Source: Coccinella septempunctata
Taxonomy: Eukaryota > Arthropoda > Insecta > Coleoptera > Coccinellidae
DNA length: 64,000 bases
Assembly (NCBI RefSeq): GCF_907165205.1
Contig: NC_058198.1
Location: forward strand, 7,045,001-7,109,000
Direction: 5' to 3'
The position numbers and the translations under genes were made by a program. Positions 1 to 11,877 of this stretch are shown here, in pieces; the stretch's first letter is position 1; every line of letters starts with the position of its first letter. The notes under the pieces are model-generated. The model did not search any database. It saw only the letters and a program-made list of their open reading frames with translations, and had not been told where the DNA came from.

Positions 1-572
1 ATAAGTCGCTAGTGCTACAACAAGGAATGCACAATTCGATAGAGTCGGCCTTAATTGAATTACAACATGATATATAAGCCCAAGACATCGCGGTTATATT
101 GATAATTCAAATTACAGCATGGCTTTCAGGAATGCACGCTCTCATTTCTCTTTATAATTTACGTGCTTGGGAGTCTTCATGAAAATGACGTGAGGGATAT
201 AATGAACTTTTACGGTCGTTCATATAGAAGCATATATTGGCAGTATATGCGACGTTGGTTCCTAACTCATTTTCTAGCCGGGTAGAATGAATATGGAATG
301 AAAATTTTCCGCGAACTCCCATAAACGAATTTATCGCGTTAATTCTCCACTAAAAAGTTTCTTTCATCGATCCCCATCCATACATGCACACACGGGAAAG
401 ACCTGAGATATTTTCCGAAAGGGAAAGTATTTCCAGGAATACTATAGCTCGTTAAGTTTTTGCTATACCAAGTATAAATTTCTCTTTGTTCGTTACTTTT
501 GTTGAATAAAAACTGCTTTCCTAAAGGAATAATACAATACAATAAAATAACAGATGTTTCCTATAACTTGAC
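1..572. other. No gene recognised
   Basis: AT-rich sequence with only short chance open frames, the longest 67 codons on the minus strand. No splice-like structure, repeat or RNA gene was seen. Confidence 0.6.
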
Positions 573-740
573 AATATTCTTTAGATAAAGAGCATTACAG
601 TTTTTAACATCAAACAATAATTTTAGCATGTGTATAAGATATAGTTTAGCAGTTTCGGAGTTTTAGCATGGGGTACCATACAATTTTGCGTATGATACAA
701 AAGCTTAAAGAAAAACCCCAGTAAAAAACCCTTTATCCCC
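573..740 (-). repeat. LINE-AT 3'-terminal fragment
   Basis: Read on the minus strand, this holds the terminal signature shared by the other LINE-AT copies: a GGTACCCC(A/G) block, then a TGTAATGCTCTTT block, then AAAGAATATT at the 3' end. It stops abruptly at about 740, exactly where the tail of the next copy begins, so a second copy appears to have landed next to or inside it. No protein is retained. The 5' side is missing, as expected for incomplete target-primed reverse transcription. Confidence 0.7.
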
Positions 741-1448
741 GTATATACATGTATTCTTTTGAATGTCAGCAATACATTTTTAGTTATCAAACAATATAGC
801 ATATGTATGAGTTTTAACAAAGGTTAGTGTAACGGGGTACCATACAATTTGGAGTATGATACAAGAGCTTAGCGAAAAACCTCAGTAAAAAACCCTGTCT
901 CCCCGTGAGTAGTGTAGTGATAACAAATTTGTTTACAGAATAAGCTTTCAATACCGAAGGGCTTCTTTTCCATTGACATAAAAATTTCTTCATCCTCTTT
1001 CCATTTCGAAATAATATCTGAAACAAAGAAACAGAGCAGAAAACGAGAAAAAAAGTGAATAATAAAGCTTTCATCCAAACTTATTCTAAGACTTGATGAT
1101 GACTGAAGAAAAAAAAATAATCATAGCTACATAACTTGTTCTTCAATTGCACTGAGAGGAATATCATCTCTGCGTCAAAAATCGTCTGTTGATCGTGGTG
1201 GAGGATCGCCCTCGTCGTTAGAAATGCCTTCGGTTCTCAAATTTATAATAGCCAAATCTTGCTTTTGACTGGGAGGGTCTTTCGACCAGGTCCAGTCTTC
1301 CAAGTGATGATTCTTCTATTCTTCAGTTGTTCGAGGAACGCTACAGGACCCTTATGTTGGGGAATCATCTCCCATAGATATGCCAGTGGTTATTCAGTAT
1401 AAGAGTAAAAAAAAGGGGAAGAAATTCAAAAAACTTTCTGACACTTTT
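741..1448 (-). repeat. LINE-AT 3' region, longer fragment
   Basis: The 3' end on the minus strand is an AT-rich tail at 741-755, followed inward by the GGTACCCCGTT block at 836-848 and a stretch matching 19488-20182 and 54940-55614 closely. It carries one copy (about 1110-1440) of the segment that is repeated four times at 55291-56579. A 69-86 codon minus-strand frame crosses 814-1078 and recurs in related copies, but stops and frameshifts differ between copies. I read it as 3' untranslated or decayed sequence, not as a gene. Confidence 0.7.
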
Positions 1449-1995
1449 TTCATATTGAAGAAATATCCCCGTGAGTATAGTGGATTGCAAGAGATAAAAC
1501 TGTTTCCAAATTAAGCTAAAATATTCATATTGAAGGGCATCTCGAACTGCAAAAATTGATCCTTTCCGTGAATATATGGGGAGGTAAAATGTTTGAAAAA
1601 ACTGTTTACCATTGAATAGGTGAAGATGTAATAGTTCCAGTAATAATTCTAATCGAAAGATTCAGCTGTGCATGAAGTTTTTGCACATGGGCACTTTTAA
1701 CCCAAACGGGGCAACAATGTTCAGCAGCCGAAAAACCAGAGCTGAGGGATGCATCAGCAACTCGTTAATACAGGATATTATTAATAGTTTTCAACTTCAG
1801 AAGCAAATTTTCCAAATGTGCTTTGAAATTCAGCGAGGACTCCAGCTTAACTCCTAGATATTTAGAATTGAGGTTATGTTCCAAAGAAAAATCACCGAAA
1901 ACTACGCCAAATTTTCTATATTTTTGATGGTTATTCAAATGGAAACACGAAACCTCGGTTTTATTTGGGTTAGGACGCCTTTTGATCATTAAAGC
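1449..1995 (-). pseudogene. LINE-AT reverse transcriptase C-terminal remnant
   Basis: Minus-strand translation of 1765-1989 gives NPNKTEVSCFHLNN followed by KYLGVKLESSLNFKAHL, the region just after the RT catalytic core in jockey/CR1-group LINEs. In a shifted frame down to about 1600 come AAEHCCPVW, then RIITGTITSSPIQW, then SNILPPHI, all in the order expected for this protein. Stops and shifts break the frame, so it is dead. Below about 1560 the sequence jumps straight to the 3' untranslated segment. The ORF2 C-terminus that survives at 22533-22990 is deleted here. Confidence 0.75.
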
Positions 1996-4782
1996 TAAGG
2001 AGGAATCCGAATAGAACCTTCAGCATTTTATGTCCAGGCATATGAAGGAGTGATATTTCTGAGTGTTAAGAAAAAAATAGTTCTCATAACACTTCTAGTC
2101 CGTATACGCCGCAACTGTAAAAAAATCGGCGCATTCGCCATTCTGCAACCAATTTCAGTACCAGTTTTCGGCAAGTATGTTTCATATATTCAGTTTTTCC
2201 GTTGTGTTTGATGAACTGCTCTCTTAATTATTATCAAAATCGCTAAGGTGAGGGTACAGCTTTCAGTGCAAGAAAAAATATGAAGGGGCTGATGTAAGCT
2301 GAGTAGGAACAGCGGTAATATCTGCCGGCTTCACACTGTTGCCGGTGGAAATTTGAATAAATCAGGGAGCATTTAATTGGAATATCCAAAGAATCACGAA
2401 CGAGAAACGGCCGAACATTTACATCTTTCAGTTGGATGTTTTGACTGTGTTAACGACTGGGAAATGTTTTAAGATCCCTTTGTACTCAAGCCACTCCGAA
2501 AGTTTATTTAATTGCATTTGAACATCACTTTTTGGGGCCGCAATTAAGTTTGATCGCTTTCAGTGGCGCAGATTACGTTCGCATTGTCCGTCAGATTTCG
2601 TTTTTCACTGGCCCAGTTACGATTTCTACTTCCTCGACAGGAAATTTGATTATCGGATTATCCAGCGGAAGTTTATTTCTTAGTGTTGTGGATTCGATCG
2701 AAGAACTGAATACTCAATTAAACTCCCACTGATTCGATGAAGACTTTCAGCTCAAACAAAAAATCGTCGCATATTTTCGACATAGATTCGTTATTTCCAA
2801 AGTTTCGTGAATCTAAGAATACTCAAAATGCGAAATGAAAAAAAATTGGAAAATTTCAGCTTCAAGAACTCCATTGGCAGTAGTTGCTGATTGAAAGTTG
2901 AGTCCATTTTTTTCTGAGCTCTATTCCAAAAGTTCAGTATCAGAAATGAAAAGAAGGCAGTAAATCAATATGTATTACGAAAGAATTTTGAGGATGGACA
3001 AACTATCTAGAGGATTTGGAAGTGGTCTTCTTGTGATTTCTACCAGTTCTTTTCAAATAGTTGAATGAAACACGACAAATGTAATCTACCATCGAAATTT
3101 TCTCTCTCTATTTGCTGTCATGGATTTACGATTTGCACTATATACAGAATGTCGTATCTCCACCAAGTTTCTACTCATTTTATTATCCCATTGCCGACGC
3201 TAATGATTCGAATTCTTGATCTCGAGTCATTGAACTTCTCTCTGATATTTCTTGAATTGAAACTCCTTTAATTGTGACTTCCGCTCTGCCATTGAACAGG
3301 CTAATTTCCAACAATGCCCTCCATAACAAAGGGGTTGTGGAACTGCTCTTTTTATTTTATAATGCAAATCATAAGGATTCCATTATGTAAGCACTTTCAA
3401 GGATCAAGAATTTCAAAACTTTGTACACAGAACTTCCACCGGGGAATATTATTCCATTTTTCAGATTTTCTTCCTCTGAAATACAAGATGAACATGTTCT
3501 CTACTTGCTAAAAAAACTGTGTGGTTAGATTTCGTTGAAAGAATTTCAGAATGTTTGATTCACTTCGATGACCATTCTTTAATCCAAAATCACATAATGA
3601 TTCTTTTATTAATTGGAGGAAGTATTTATATAATTGGGACAGCATTCGTGTTAATGAGTACAACACCAAAGATTTGAAAAATGTTTAAACTGAGAGATAA
3701 TTTTCGATATTCCCAAAATTTTTCCAGTCAAAACCTCTTGTAACTACTTCCAACTGAAGCACATACGTTAGTCCTCATTGGAAGCTAATTTAAACTTAAA
3801 AATTCTAAATTTGAAACACTGACTCATTTGATGAGGAAATTCCCCCATGAGACTGTTAAATTTTCATTTCATTTTCAGTAAAATTCAAAATGCAACTTCT
3901 CAAATTCTTTGATTTATCATTCTTTTTTGTTAGTGAAATTTCTAGTATTCCCTACCTTACACTTTCATGTATTGATTTCATTCCACCCGTAATTCATAAC
4001 TTTTTTTCGATTGTTTTAATGACTTTCAAAATAATCTGATGCAAATGAATTCTGTTGATCTCTAGTTTCTCCTGTTTTTCATAGAACTAATTTTTCAATA
4101 TTGCTTATGAGTTAATATTTATGGTGGACCATTAAATCCATCTCTATAACAGATTATTCTTTAAATGAGATGGAAGAATATTTCATGGAGATGATCCATC
4201 AACAGAAATATTTTTCCATTGACTTTACGTGGTTGGTTTTTCTATATCGCCTCGATGGATATCAATTCGTCTGTAGTTCTGAGGTAATTTTAAAATTGGG
4301 CATTTTAATTTTGTTCCGGCTTGATGAATTCAATGTGAAAGTTTATCATGAGGAACACGCAAGAATCGAATTAAGTCTCTGGAACTTGTTCCACCTTACA
4401 TTAATCTTCTCGGGCATTCAAAGGATTATTTATGAAATGCACACAAAGACAGGAATTAACATTTTATCATTTACCCGGTCGTTAACAACTTGTTGTTTTT
4501 CGGCACACCCTGAAACTTCATTGTTTTTGCGTTGCAATATGTTTCTCTTTCAGAGTCACTCAAAGGCGAGATTCAGCTCTCAACGTCGCATAAGGAATAA
4601 TACGAAAGCTGTTTTGCGTATTCGAATTTTCGCTACAAATTCAAACGAAATTTATAACCTGTGTGTGGAATACTCAGATATCTGCATATCGATTTATGTG
4701 ATGATTTAGAACGTTGTTAATTGGGTCCCATTTTAAGCTGTTGTTTTTTTTCCACATTATTCTCGATTATATAAAACGTTTT
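1996..4782. other. No gene recognised; one 179-codon open frame
   Basis: The only long frame is 4170-4709 (+), 179 codons. It is rich in F, I, L and S as expected of AT-rich non-coding DNA, and I recognise no domain in it. A 66-codon frame at 2532-2732 (+) and others of 65-68 codons are likewise unsupported. No repeats of the families described elsewhere were found here. Confidence 0.5.
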
Positions 4783-4989
4783 ATGGGAAATAATAAACCG
4801 AAATGGATGTCCAAACTACCAAAATCCGATTTATCGAAGAGAGAGATGGAGTGGAAACGTAAATCGTTCAGAAATCTCGCGGCACTAAATACAGACGAAA
4901 TAACAAATTTGGAAGATTGCTACAGAACTACCGTTAAAACCGGAAATTCGGTTCCTTCTAGAGTAGGAAGTAACAGCCGGAAACTTTAA
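4783..4989 (+). CDS. Candidate terminal exon, unknown product
   Basis: From ATG at 4783 there are 68 codons to TAA. The frame is also open upstream to 4714, but that part is hydrophobic and looks non-coding. The 68 residues are unlike the window's random frames: hydrophilic, K/R/S/N rich, with KPKWMSKLPKSDLSKREMEW near the start and SVPSRVGSNSRKL at the end. A consensus AATAAA polyadenylation hexamer lies 115 bp past the stop. A possible acceptor AG ends at about 4737, but its pyrimidine tract is poor. I do not recognise the protein. It could be the last exon of a spliced gene lying mostly outside the window, or chance. Confidence 0.3.
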   Translation: MGNNKPKWMSKLPKSDLSKREMEWKRKSFRNLAALNTDEITNLEDCYRTTVKTGNSVPSRVGSNSRKL

Positions 4990-5103
4990 ATCTGTGTATT
5001 ATTGCTTTCTCATACGGCCATGTTTATGTGTCTTGGAATGCGTTCTCATTTCTTGGGCGGAACGAAAGGGAGAAATAAGTAAAATTGGGTAAATTCGTGT
5101 TGA

Positions 5104-5109
5104 AATAAA
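5104..5109 (+). terminator. Possible polyadenylation signal AATAAA
   Basis: An AATAAA hexamer 115 bp downstream of the stop codon of the candidate exon at 4783-4989. AATAAA is common by chance in AT-rich DNA, so it matters only if that exon is real. Confidence 0.25.
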
Positions 5110-6396
5110 TCTATAGCGCGAAATGCTGGATTCCATTTACGGATGTCTGCTTTCCAGAAATAACCGAGCAGCATTCCTCATTCCCGGATATAAAACATAG
5201 ATGAAGATTAGATTCAATAAAGAACGTTGCATTTCAAAATAATTTTTAATCACGCGAATATTAACCGGACTTACTTTCAAGATGTGAACCAGCTCTAATT
5301 ACAATTTTTATTGCTGAAAAAAAATAATTACGAGTCCGGAGAAGCAGTAGTTTTAAGGTACGTGAGGAAGGCATTCGCCGTTCCATGAAAAAATTTTTTT
5401 TTAGAGGCCTGATAAAACATTTCTTACGACTAACTCTTCATCATTCCTTCATCTTGAATATTTCCACAATTGTGAATATATTTTCCTTGCAGTATTTTTA
5501 TAGGGAATAATAAGGATTGCATATAGCTGTCTCGAAAACATTCAATGGTTTCCAGTACCAAATTGCCATTTAAATTGAAGAAATGGAATAAAAAATGAAT
5601 ACATACGATAATATTGTATTTACCTTTCGTATTTCATGGTATTCCTGTCCACCCGAGGAGTTTTGATTCAATTCGACATTTTGCCTATTGAGTACGTCAA
5701 AATATCTGAATAAACCACATATTTGTATCGATCGCCTGAAATCATATTTACTCTAGACGCACTAAGCAGTTCAGACAGTATCGGAGAAGGCTTTCGAATG
5801 AAATTACCAGTATATAGACATTAAATATAAAGCCAACAATTGACGAGATCGATATAAATGATTGGTTTCGTTGGTTTCGTTGAAAGAATAATTGATTCGT
5901 GGAATATGTTGAAATACACAGAGCTACCGACTTGTATATGTTTGTTGGAATTGCTCACCCACAATAATAAGCTACTTAACAATTTGTTATACGTACAGCA
6001 GATTTTTGATGATAATGAATTATATTTTACCTCAAATATACGATTACCTAAGGCAGAATGCTATCACTCATTAATTCTTTCGACTGAAAAGGACCATAAT
6101 TTGCCAAAGGGTTGCCATAGTTATATCGTGGATTGTAACACTTTTTAACTACTTCTTTTTGTGAGATCTTTTGGGGTGAAGAGGGGAAAATTGATTGTGG
6201 GTATTCTAAATGGGTTGTTGCAAATGCCTCAGTCAGCAGATAATATTTCTGGCGAATAGTGATTTCAGCAGATTCGTAGTCCTTTAAACCAAAAAAAGGT
6301 AGAGAAGTTTGTTTGGATTTTGCTGCCTTACTAGTGAACAGCGTGGGGGTGCACAATATCTTAAGGTCAAGGCATCTGCGATGTTTTGCATGGCCT
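5110..6396. other. No gene recognised
   Basis: Frames of 96 codons (5858-6148, +) and 102 codons (6048-6356, -) overlap on opposite strands. At most one could be real, and neither shows a domain I can name. No repeat structure was seen. Confidence 0.5.
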
Positions 6397-6810
6397 TATC
6401 GACCCTCTCGTTTTTTTCTTTCTTTTTTGTTTTCAGATTATTCTTCGTCAACCATCATAGTAGAAAGAATGGGAAGAAGTTTTTGGATTTTGTCATATGA
6501 AGAAGATGTCCTTCAATTTCAATTATTTTCAGCTTATTCTTTACACAAATACATCATCATTACACTTATACGGGCAAACAGAGAGTTTTTTCTGAGGTTT
6601 TTATCTCTGTTTTTTTCATGTATCATACGAAGATATGTATGGTACCCCGTTGACATTTTTCCTCTGCTTACACTGAGATCTGGAACGAGGAACAGGTTTT
6701 TAGGATCTGTCTCTTGTTCCATTTCTTTACACCCGCTTCATAGTTATTTTCAGATTGTAAAAGTTTGTAACACTCTTTTTCAAAAGAATATATATATATA
6801 TCGACCCTCT
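6397..6810 (+). mobile_element. LINE-AT 5'-truncated insertion with 12-bp target duplication
   Basis: A plus-strand LINE-AT 3' end of about 390 bp. Matching blocks include the TTTTCAGATTATT region near 6433, TACTGAGG-like TTTTCTGAGG at about 6590, TGTATGGTACCCCGTT at 6638-6653, and AACACTCTTTTTCAAAAGAA leading into (TA)n at 6787-6801. The 12-mer TATCGACCCTCT occurs directly before (6397-6408) and directly after (6799-6810) the element. That is the expected product of target-primed reverse transcription and fixes the (AT)n tract as the 3' end of this family. No intact frame is retained. Confidence 0.8.
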
Positions 6811-6955
6811 GATCTAATGCCAAATATTCCAAGACCATTGAAGGAATAAAGGCCGAACTAAGACGCTGCATCAGTACCAAACTAACCCATAGAGGCTCAA
6901 GTTTTGGAATTTAGTGGAATTTGGGTAATTGGGCTCTCACTTGCTTTCGATGTAA
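6811..6955. other. Short unassigned spacer
   Basis: Lies between the LINE-AT insertion and the 112-bp tandem duplication. No feature was seen. Confidence 0.5.
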
Positions 6956-7179
6956 GCAAAACTGGATCACAGTGGTGGCAGTTGTTGAGGATTCTAGATT
7001 TTGAAGGAGTTTGCGAGCTTGAGATCAATTGTGATCCATTGTGGTCGCTGTTTCTTCTGGAAAGCTGGCAAAACTGGACCACAGTGGTGGCAGTTGTTGG
7101 GGATTCTAGATTTTGAAGGAGTTTGCGAGCTTGAGATTCATTGTGATCCATTGTGGTCGCTGTTTCTTCTAAAGCTCAT
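6956..7179. repeat. Tandem duplication, two 112-bp units
   Basis: The segment beginning AAAACTGGATCACAGTGGTG recurs 112 bp later with only a few substitutions (TGGATCAC versus TGGACCAC, GTTGAGG versus GTTGGGG, GATCAATT versus GATTCATT). Because 112 is not a multiple of three, no reading frame is kept across both units. The low divergence suggests a fairly recent local duplication. Confidence 0.85.
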
Positions 7180-8951
7180 CATCCAGTTCAAGTTTTAATG
7201 AACCCCACTATCTGGAATGGCTTCAAAGAGGTTACATTCTGTCTCCTGCAAGTTTGTCGTCTTTCTTTGGGTTGGCTAGGTTGGGGAGGAATCATGGGAC
7301 CAGGTGATCTGGATTTTCATGCCACTGAATCTGCACACGTCAGTTGTAGCTAGATGCATCCTCATTAGGTGCTTCCCGAGGCGACAATGCCTCAGGTGTG
7401 GCTAAGATTCAGATACTTCTTGGCTCTCGCAGTGATAAAAGACCCAAGGGAGATATGTTTAGGGAGACAATGCAATCAGTGTTACCAATCTCAATGGAAC
7501 GAGCTGAAAAACGTCACATAGAACAAAAAAACCCAATTTTCCCCCAAGAATTCAATTCGAAGAGAAAATGTTCTGGTTGAGGAGTCAGTGGTGGTGGTGG
7601 TTGGAAACAATAGCCATTAGTTGGATACAAAATATTTCAACAAAGATTCTGCACCGTTGTATGCTCTCTGTATTTCGAGTCGAGTGTGTAAATACAAGAA
7701 CGAACCAACACCATCGAGTCCGGGCACGAATTTAAAGGAGTGTTGAGGGAGAATAATCATTAAGGTGAATCGGTGTGTTTGGTATTGACAGAGTCAACCG
7801 CAGGGGTAGGCAAATAAAAGATTAGATGAGGTTCCGCGTGAAATTCGGGCCGTGCGCGAACGTATTTCCGAAAACAAATGGTCATTGTTTTTCAGCGATT
7901 TCAATAAACAAGCAGGTTCCTCGGGCCAGAGGGAGAAAGGGAGAAAAAAATATTGCCCACCCGAAATAAATAAGAATTTGACAAATTTATTAGTCCCCCA
8001 TAAATTTCGCAATGCAGTTTGAAAGCTCCACGCCTTCGAAGGCTTTCTCGGCGCTCTTTGTAGGAGCCACCGTTGGATACACATTTTCAGTTTCTCATCC
8101 CTCCGAATGTTTTTTCTCCGCGCGGAATTTCAATTGTCATCTCTTTCTTTGCGAAGTCTGCGCTGGAACAAAAGGCCATTTGCATCTTTCCCATTGTCCT
8201 ACCTACGAGACCAAATAAGCGCGATCGCCTAGAAAATTTCAATCTGTGAGATGTCTCGGATTTATTTCGCCAGTAGAGGTAACGAAAAATCGGCGAAAAT
8301 GCGTTTGCTTTTCGAGGTTCATTCTGGGCAATTTTGTTGATGGGTTTCCTGAATGCTTTTCATGTAGCCATTCAACTTGTGAAAATCGAAAGGATGCACA
8401 CCTGAGTGGATGTATAGAAAATTTTGCACTGGGGCTTTCAGACATATACTATTTATTACGATACTTGAAATGGTTCCAAGTTTTTGGCAGCGCTTCCACG
8501 AAAAACAGTGTAGCGCCCGGGCTCGATAATTATCGAAACTTCTCAACAGAAATATGAATTAGTGCCTTTAAATCGCTATAGCAATAACTGGTAATTGCGA
8601 ATTCCTTCAGAAAATTCAGGGAGAGATAATAGAGTCTGTCTATAGTGGACGAAAAATAATAATAATTATTGAATTAGTGTCAATAGCTGTTTTGCTGATC
8701 CTACTATAATTCTTCATATGAAATATGAGGAGAATATACACACTATGCAGTGACTGCAGCCTACACCAATCAAATCACTCTGCCGAATGTTTAATCATCA
8801 CAAATATCACCTAATACAGGGTGATCTGGGTAAGAGTAGATATTGGAATACACGAACTCACAATATTTTATATCGAGGGTGGGACATCCTAAGAAGGATC
8901 AAAATTGGCATTTGAATTGATGAGACAGTTGTTACTGATGGGTGGTGTAAC
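7180..8951. other. No gene recognised
   Basis: Frames here are at most 103 codons (8246-8557, +), each overlapped by a frame of similar length on the other strand. Base composition between 7200 and 7800 is less AT-rich than its surroundings, but I see no domain or element ends that I can defend. Confidence 0.5.
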
Positions 8952-9639
8952 TTATTATTATTATTATTCGAACCAGGGTCGTTGTGGCTCGATTAGCCTT
9001 TGGGAACTACTACCATGTAGATCTTTTGTTCTCTACCCTACTCATTCATAGGAACCCAAGGAGGTCGTCAATGGTGTTGATAAAACGTACAACATCCTTA
9101 GGGGCCTTGGTCGTTTCCTCGTGAGTATCCAGGATCGGTTTCCCCATATGAATGGTTCTTAGGTCAGCCAGCTCTGGACACATGCATACCATGTGTTCAG
9201 CTGTTTCTGCTTCTGATCCACAGAGCCTACAAATCTCATCTGCTGACTCTATGCTATTTGTACCGACAGTTCCCTGTCAGCTGTCCCACCATCACATGAA
9301 GCTCAGCTCGTGACAGACTTAGCAGTTTTCTGGTGTAGGTCGGTGAAAGCATCCCGAATTTCTTTGACTGAGTAAGTCCAGGAGTGTTTCTCCAGAGGGT
9401 TAATCTGTTGTTCAACTCCCATTGTTGGACAGCTGCCTTGTATTGGTACTTTTCAAGCCCACAAAAAGGCTCAGGTCCAGCAGGTGTAAACCTTGATGCT
9501 CTTTTTGCAAGTGCATCGGCTTTTTCATTATCTTCAACACCACAATAGCCTGGTACCCATAGTAGAGTCACTTTATTGCCTCTGACCAGTTGGTTCATGG
9601 TATTACGCCACTCTTATGTCAGCAGAGATCCCTGGCAGT
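8952..9639 (-). mobile_element. 5'-truncated LINE, (TAA)n-tailed
   Basis: On the minus strand the element starts inside the RNase H domain and ends in a (TAA)n tail at 8952-8967. Flanking 8-mers GGTGTAAC (8944-8951) and GGCGTAAC (9640-9647) differ at one base and are a plausible target-site duplication, giving an insertion of about 690 bp. It is a different family from LINE-AT and from the CR1-like copy at 17339-19158. Confidence 0.75.
9046..9635 (-). pseudogene. LINE ORF2 C-terminus: RNase H end and zinc-finger domain
   Basis: Minus-strand frame 9254-9598 contains VTLLWVPGYCGVEDNEKADA, the end of the RNase H fold found in I-, LOA- and R1-type insect LINEs; the aspartate of the NEKAD box is present. 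About 9270 the frame shifts by one base. In the new frame comes CRLCGSEAETAEHMVCMC, a Cys-His knuckle typical of these C-termini, then a tail ending LLGFL and a stop at 9046-9048. An in-frame stop also occurs at about 9620. So the protein is truncated and frameshifted. Confidence 0.85.
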
Positions 9640-9647
9640 GGCGTAAC

Positions 9648-11877
9648 GTAGATTGTAATTGTAATAAATGTATCAAATTGTAGTATGCTTTCGGTTTTGA
9701 CAAGGTATGGGTCTAAGCAGATATTCTCAGTTTTGTCTTATGACCAAAGTCGGGACACCGCACTCAAAGATGATGTTATAGAAGTTTCGATCAGAAGACA
9801 GCATTTTTTGACCTTCTCTTATATTTGTAGTTGAGCAAGTCGCAAAGCAATGCAGAACAGTTGATTGATTATCGACCCATAATGAATTATCTACGGGCTC
9901 AAAAATAACAATATTCTCATAAATGAGACACATGAGCTTCTTAGTATTCATTATAGTTGTATTCTCCCTTTTTTTTCTCAGTATTCACTTAGAGATGGCT
10001 GATAAAACAGGAATGTCATTCAGGAGAGTTGGATCCGCGCTTGACTCTTTTTTTAATCCATTTATTCTCCACACACAATCGAGACCAAATTTTACGTGGT
10101 AATTACATGAAGAGTTCGGTTTCTGAGGTGTCCCCAGAAAACATATATCTGCTATCGCCTTCGTGCAGAAACTTAATTGCTTTTAAAGGGAAACCAACCC
10201 GGTAGCTCCCTTCACACAGAGTTCAAGGCACAAAGGGGTTAATAAAGAGGAATTAAGCTGGGAATTAGAATGTGTAATAATTTTGCCTTTTAACTTTTAT
10301 CGGTCTTTCAAGCTCTTCTATGCGGCGCTGAATTCCCGAAAGAGATTGAGGCTTATGTTCCATTAATGACTGAAACTACCTCAACGCAAATTTCTGAACC
10401 ACTTTCCATACATTTCTCGAACCCAATTTCATTCACTATTAACTCGGATTTTCGATCGGAAGAGATGGCTCGATCAAACGGATTTTCGACCTATCCCATC
10501 CCCTTTGTTTTTCTCTACGGGAAGCTTTAAACGTCATAGTGTCGAGGCCTTTGTAAACCAGGGTATGGTGAGCCACATCACAGCAGGTACAGCTTAATAA
10601 GCCCTTCTTGTACCGATTATTTCTTTGACAGGTTTTCCCGATATTTTAACTCTTTCCACTTCAACCCCATTTCCATAGCTTCTCAGTTTATTCATGATTC
10701 TATCCCAGGTCAAATACCTCAAAGATCAGTATAGGCCTATGGTGGCTGATTTCTTACTTTGATTCTAGTCAAAGTGGGTGTTTGTTTCAAGAAATGAATA
10801 TTGCAATCTTAGTAAGAAACACGCAGGTGCAAGACTTCCTTTTATAAGCTCGCGTCTGCGCCAGTAAATCGACTGCGAAAGCATAATTGAGATGAATTAT
10901 AAATTAATAATTCTTTTATTGTGGCCTGAAGATTCGTTTTTGAATGAGAGTTTGATTCACGTTCAGATTCAGCCTTGTATGAGGACTCCTACTCTATATA
11001 TAAAAGGGACTGCTCCTACCACTCCAACTTCCTGTATGAAAGGACGAGGGAAGGTAACAAAAACGATTTCCGACAAACTGTCGCCATATTTGTATTCTGC
11101 GACCGGAATAATTCAGAGATAATATATGGCTCAGATCAGGAGGAATAAAATTCCCCTAACCTCACAGCCCCATTTAGACGATCTCCTTAAGAATGCAACC
11201 CCACAGGACTAACTTAACCCAACCCAAATCAAGGCAAAAATTTATTCACGCCATAAAATACTTAGTATCCAATCAGATGATAACCATTAGCATTTGCAAG
11301 GGGAATAAGGACAGGTCTTTTTATAGTTGTTAGACTTGAACAAATTTCAATATTTAGATTCGTAGTTTGTGATTAGACATACAGAAAGTTTCGAAGAGTT
11401 AGATTCTTGTAGATATGATGTCTGAAACGGTAAAAGTTGGTTTACAGCTAAGTCTTTCTTTATGATATATTGAACTTGAACCAATATATTGCTTTTTCAA
11501 GTTGTAAAGAGAATAATTAAGGTTTGAAGGGTGAAATATCAGTAATAGACGAAGAAATCAAGGCAATCCAATTTACTTCGACAGTTTTTCGGTATCACAC
11601 TGTGTTTGAATTTCTTGCAGTCGACAGTCTCATTTCATACTTGATTGTAGGAATCAATATTGCAAATTTGCCTTTAAGATTCCTCGGAATATATTTACTT
11701 TATGAAAGGGGTTTTTGAACTGCTTTTTGACGGGCCAATTTAAAATGTTTTTTGGAGGAAAGAGTGGATATTCCACTTTGAAATTAGAGCAATCGAAAGA
11801 TGAAAATTAATCACTCGCTAGGGGTCTGCGAAACCATAAACCCAAAAAAAAAATGGTTAGGAATTGAAAAGTTCTTG
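9648..11877. other. No gene recognised
   Basis: Frames of 74 codons (9727-9951, -) and 76 codons (10892-11122, +) show no domain. A TATATAAAAGG string lies at about 10995 but no gene follows it. A run of AACTTAACCCAACCC type at about 11210 is too short and irregular to be telomeric. Confidence 0.5.

Noticed and set aside
4170..4709. 179-codon plus frame
   Set aside because: Rich in F, I, L and S with no recognisable domain; composition matches translated AT-rich non-coding DNA.
7560..7760. Possible LTR end (CAACCAACA, TGTTGAGGGAGA)
   Set aside because: The putative LTR end and start occur in the wrong order, no second LTR or primer-binding site was found, and no gag or pol is nearby.
8815..8850. 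TACAGGGTGATCTGGG, similar to a MITE terminus
   Set aside because: No matching interior or opposite end; ten matching bases can occur by chance.
10994..11005. TATATAAAAGG, a TATA-box-like string
   Set aside because: No initiator or coding sequence follows; such strings are frequent in AT-rich DNA.
11200..11225. AACTTAACCCAACCC run resembling the insect telomere repeat
   Set aside because: Only two or three imperfect units, no TTAGG/CCTAA periodicity.
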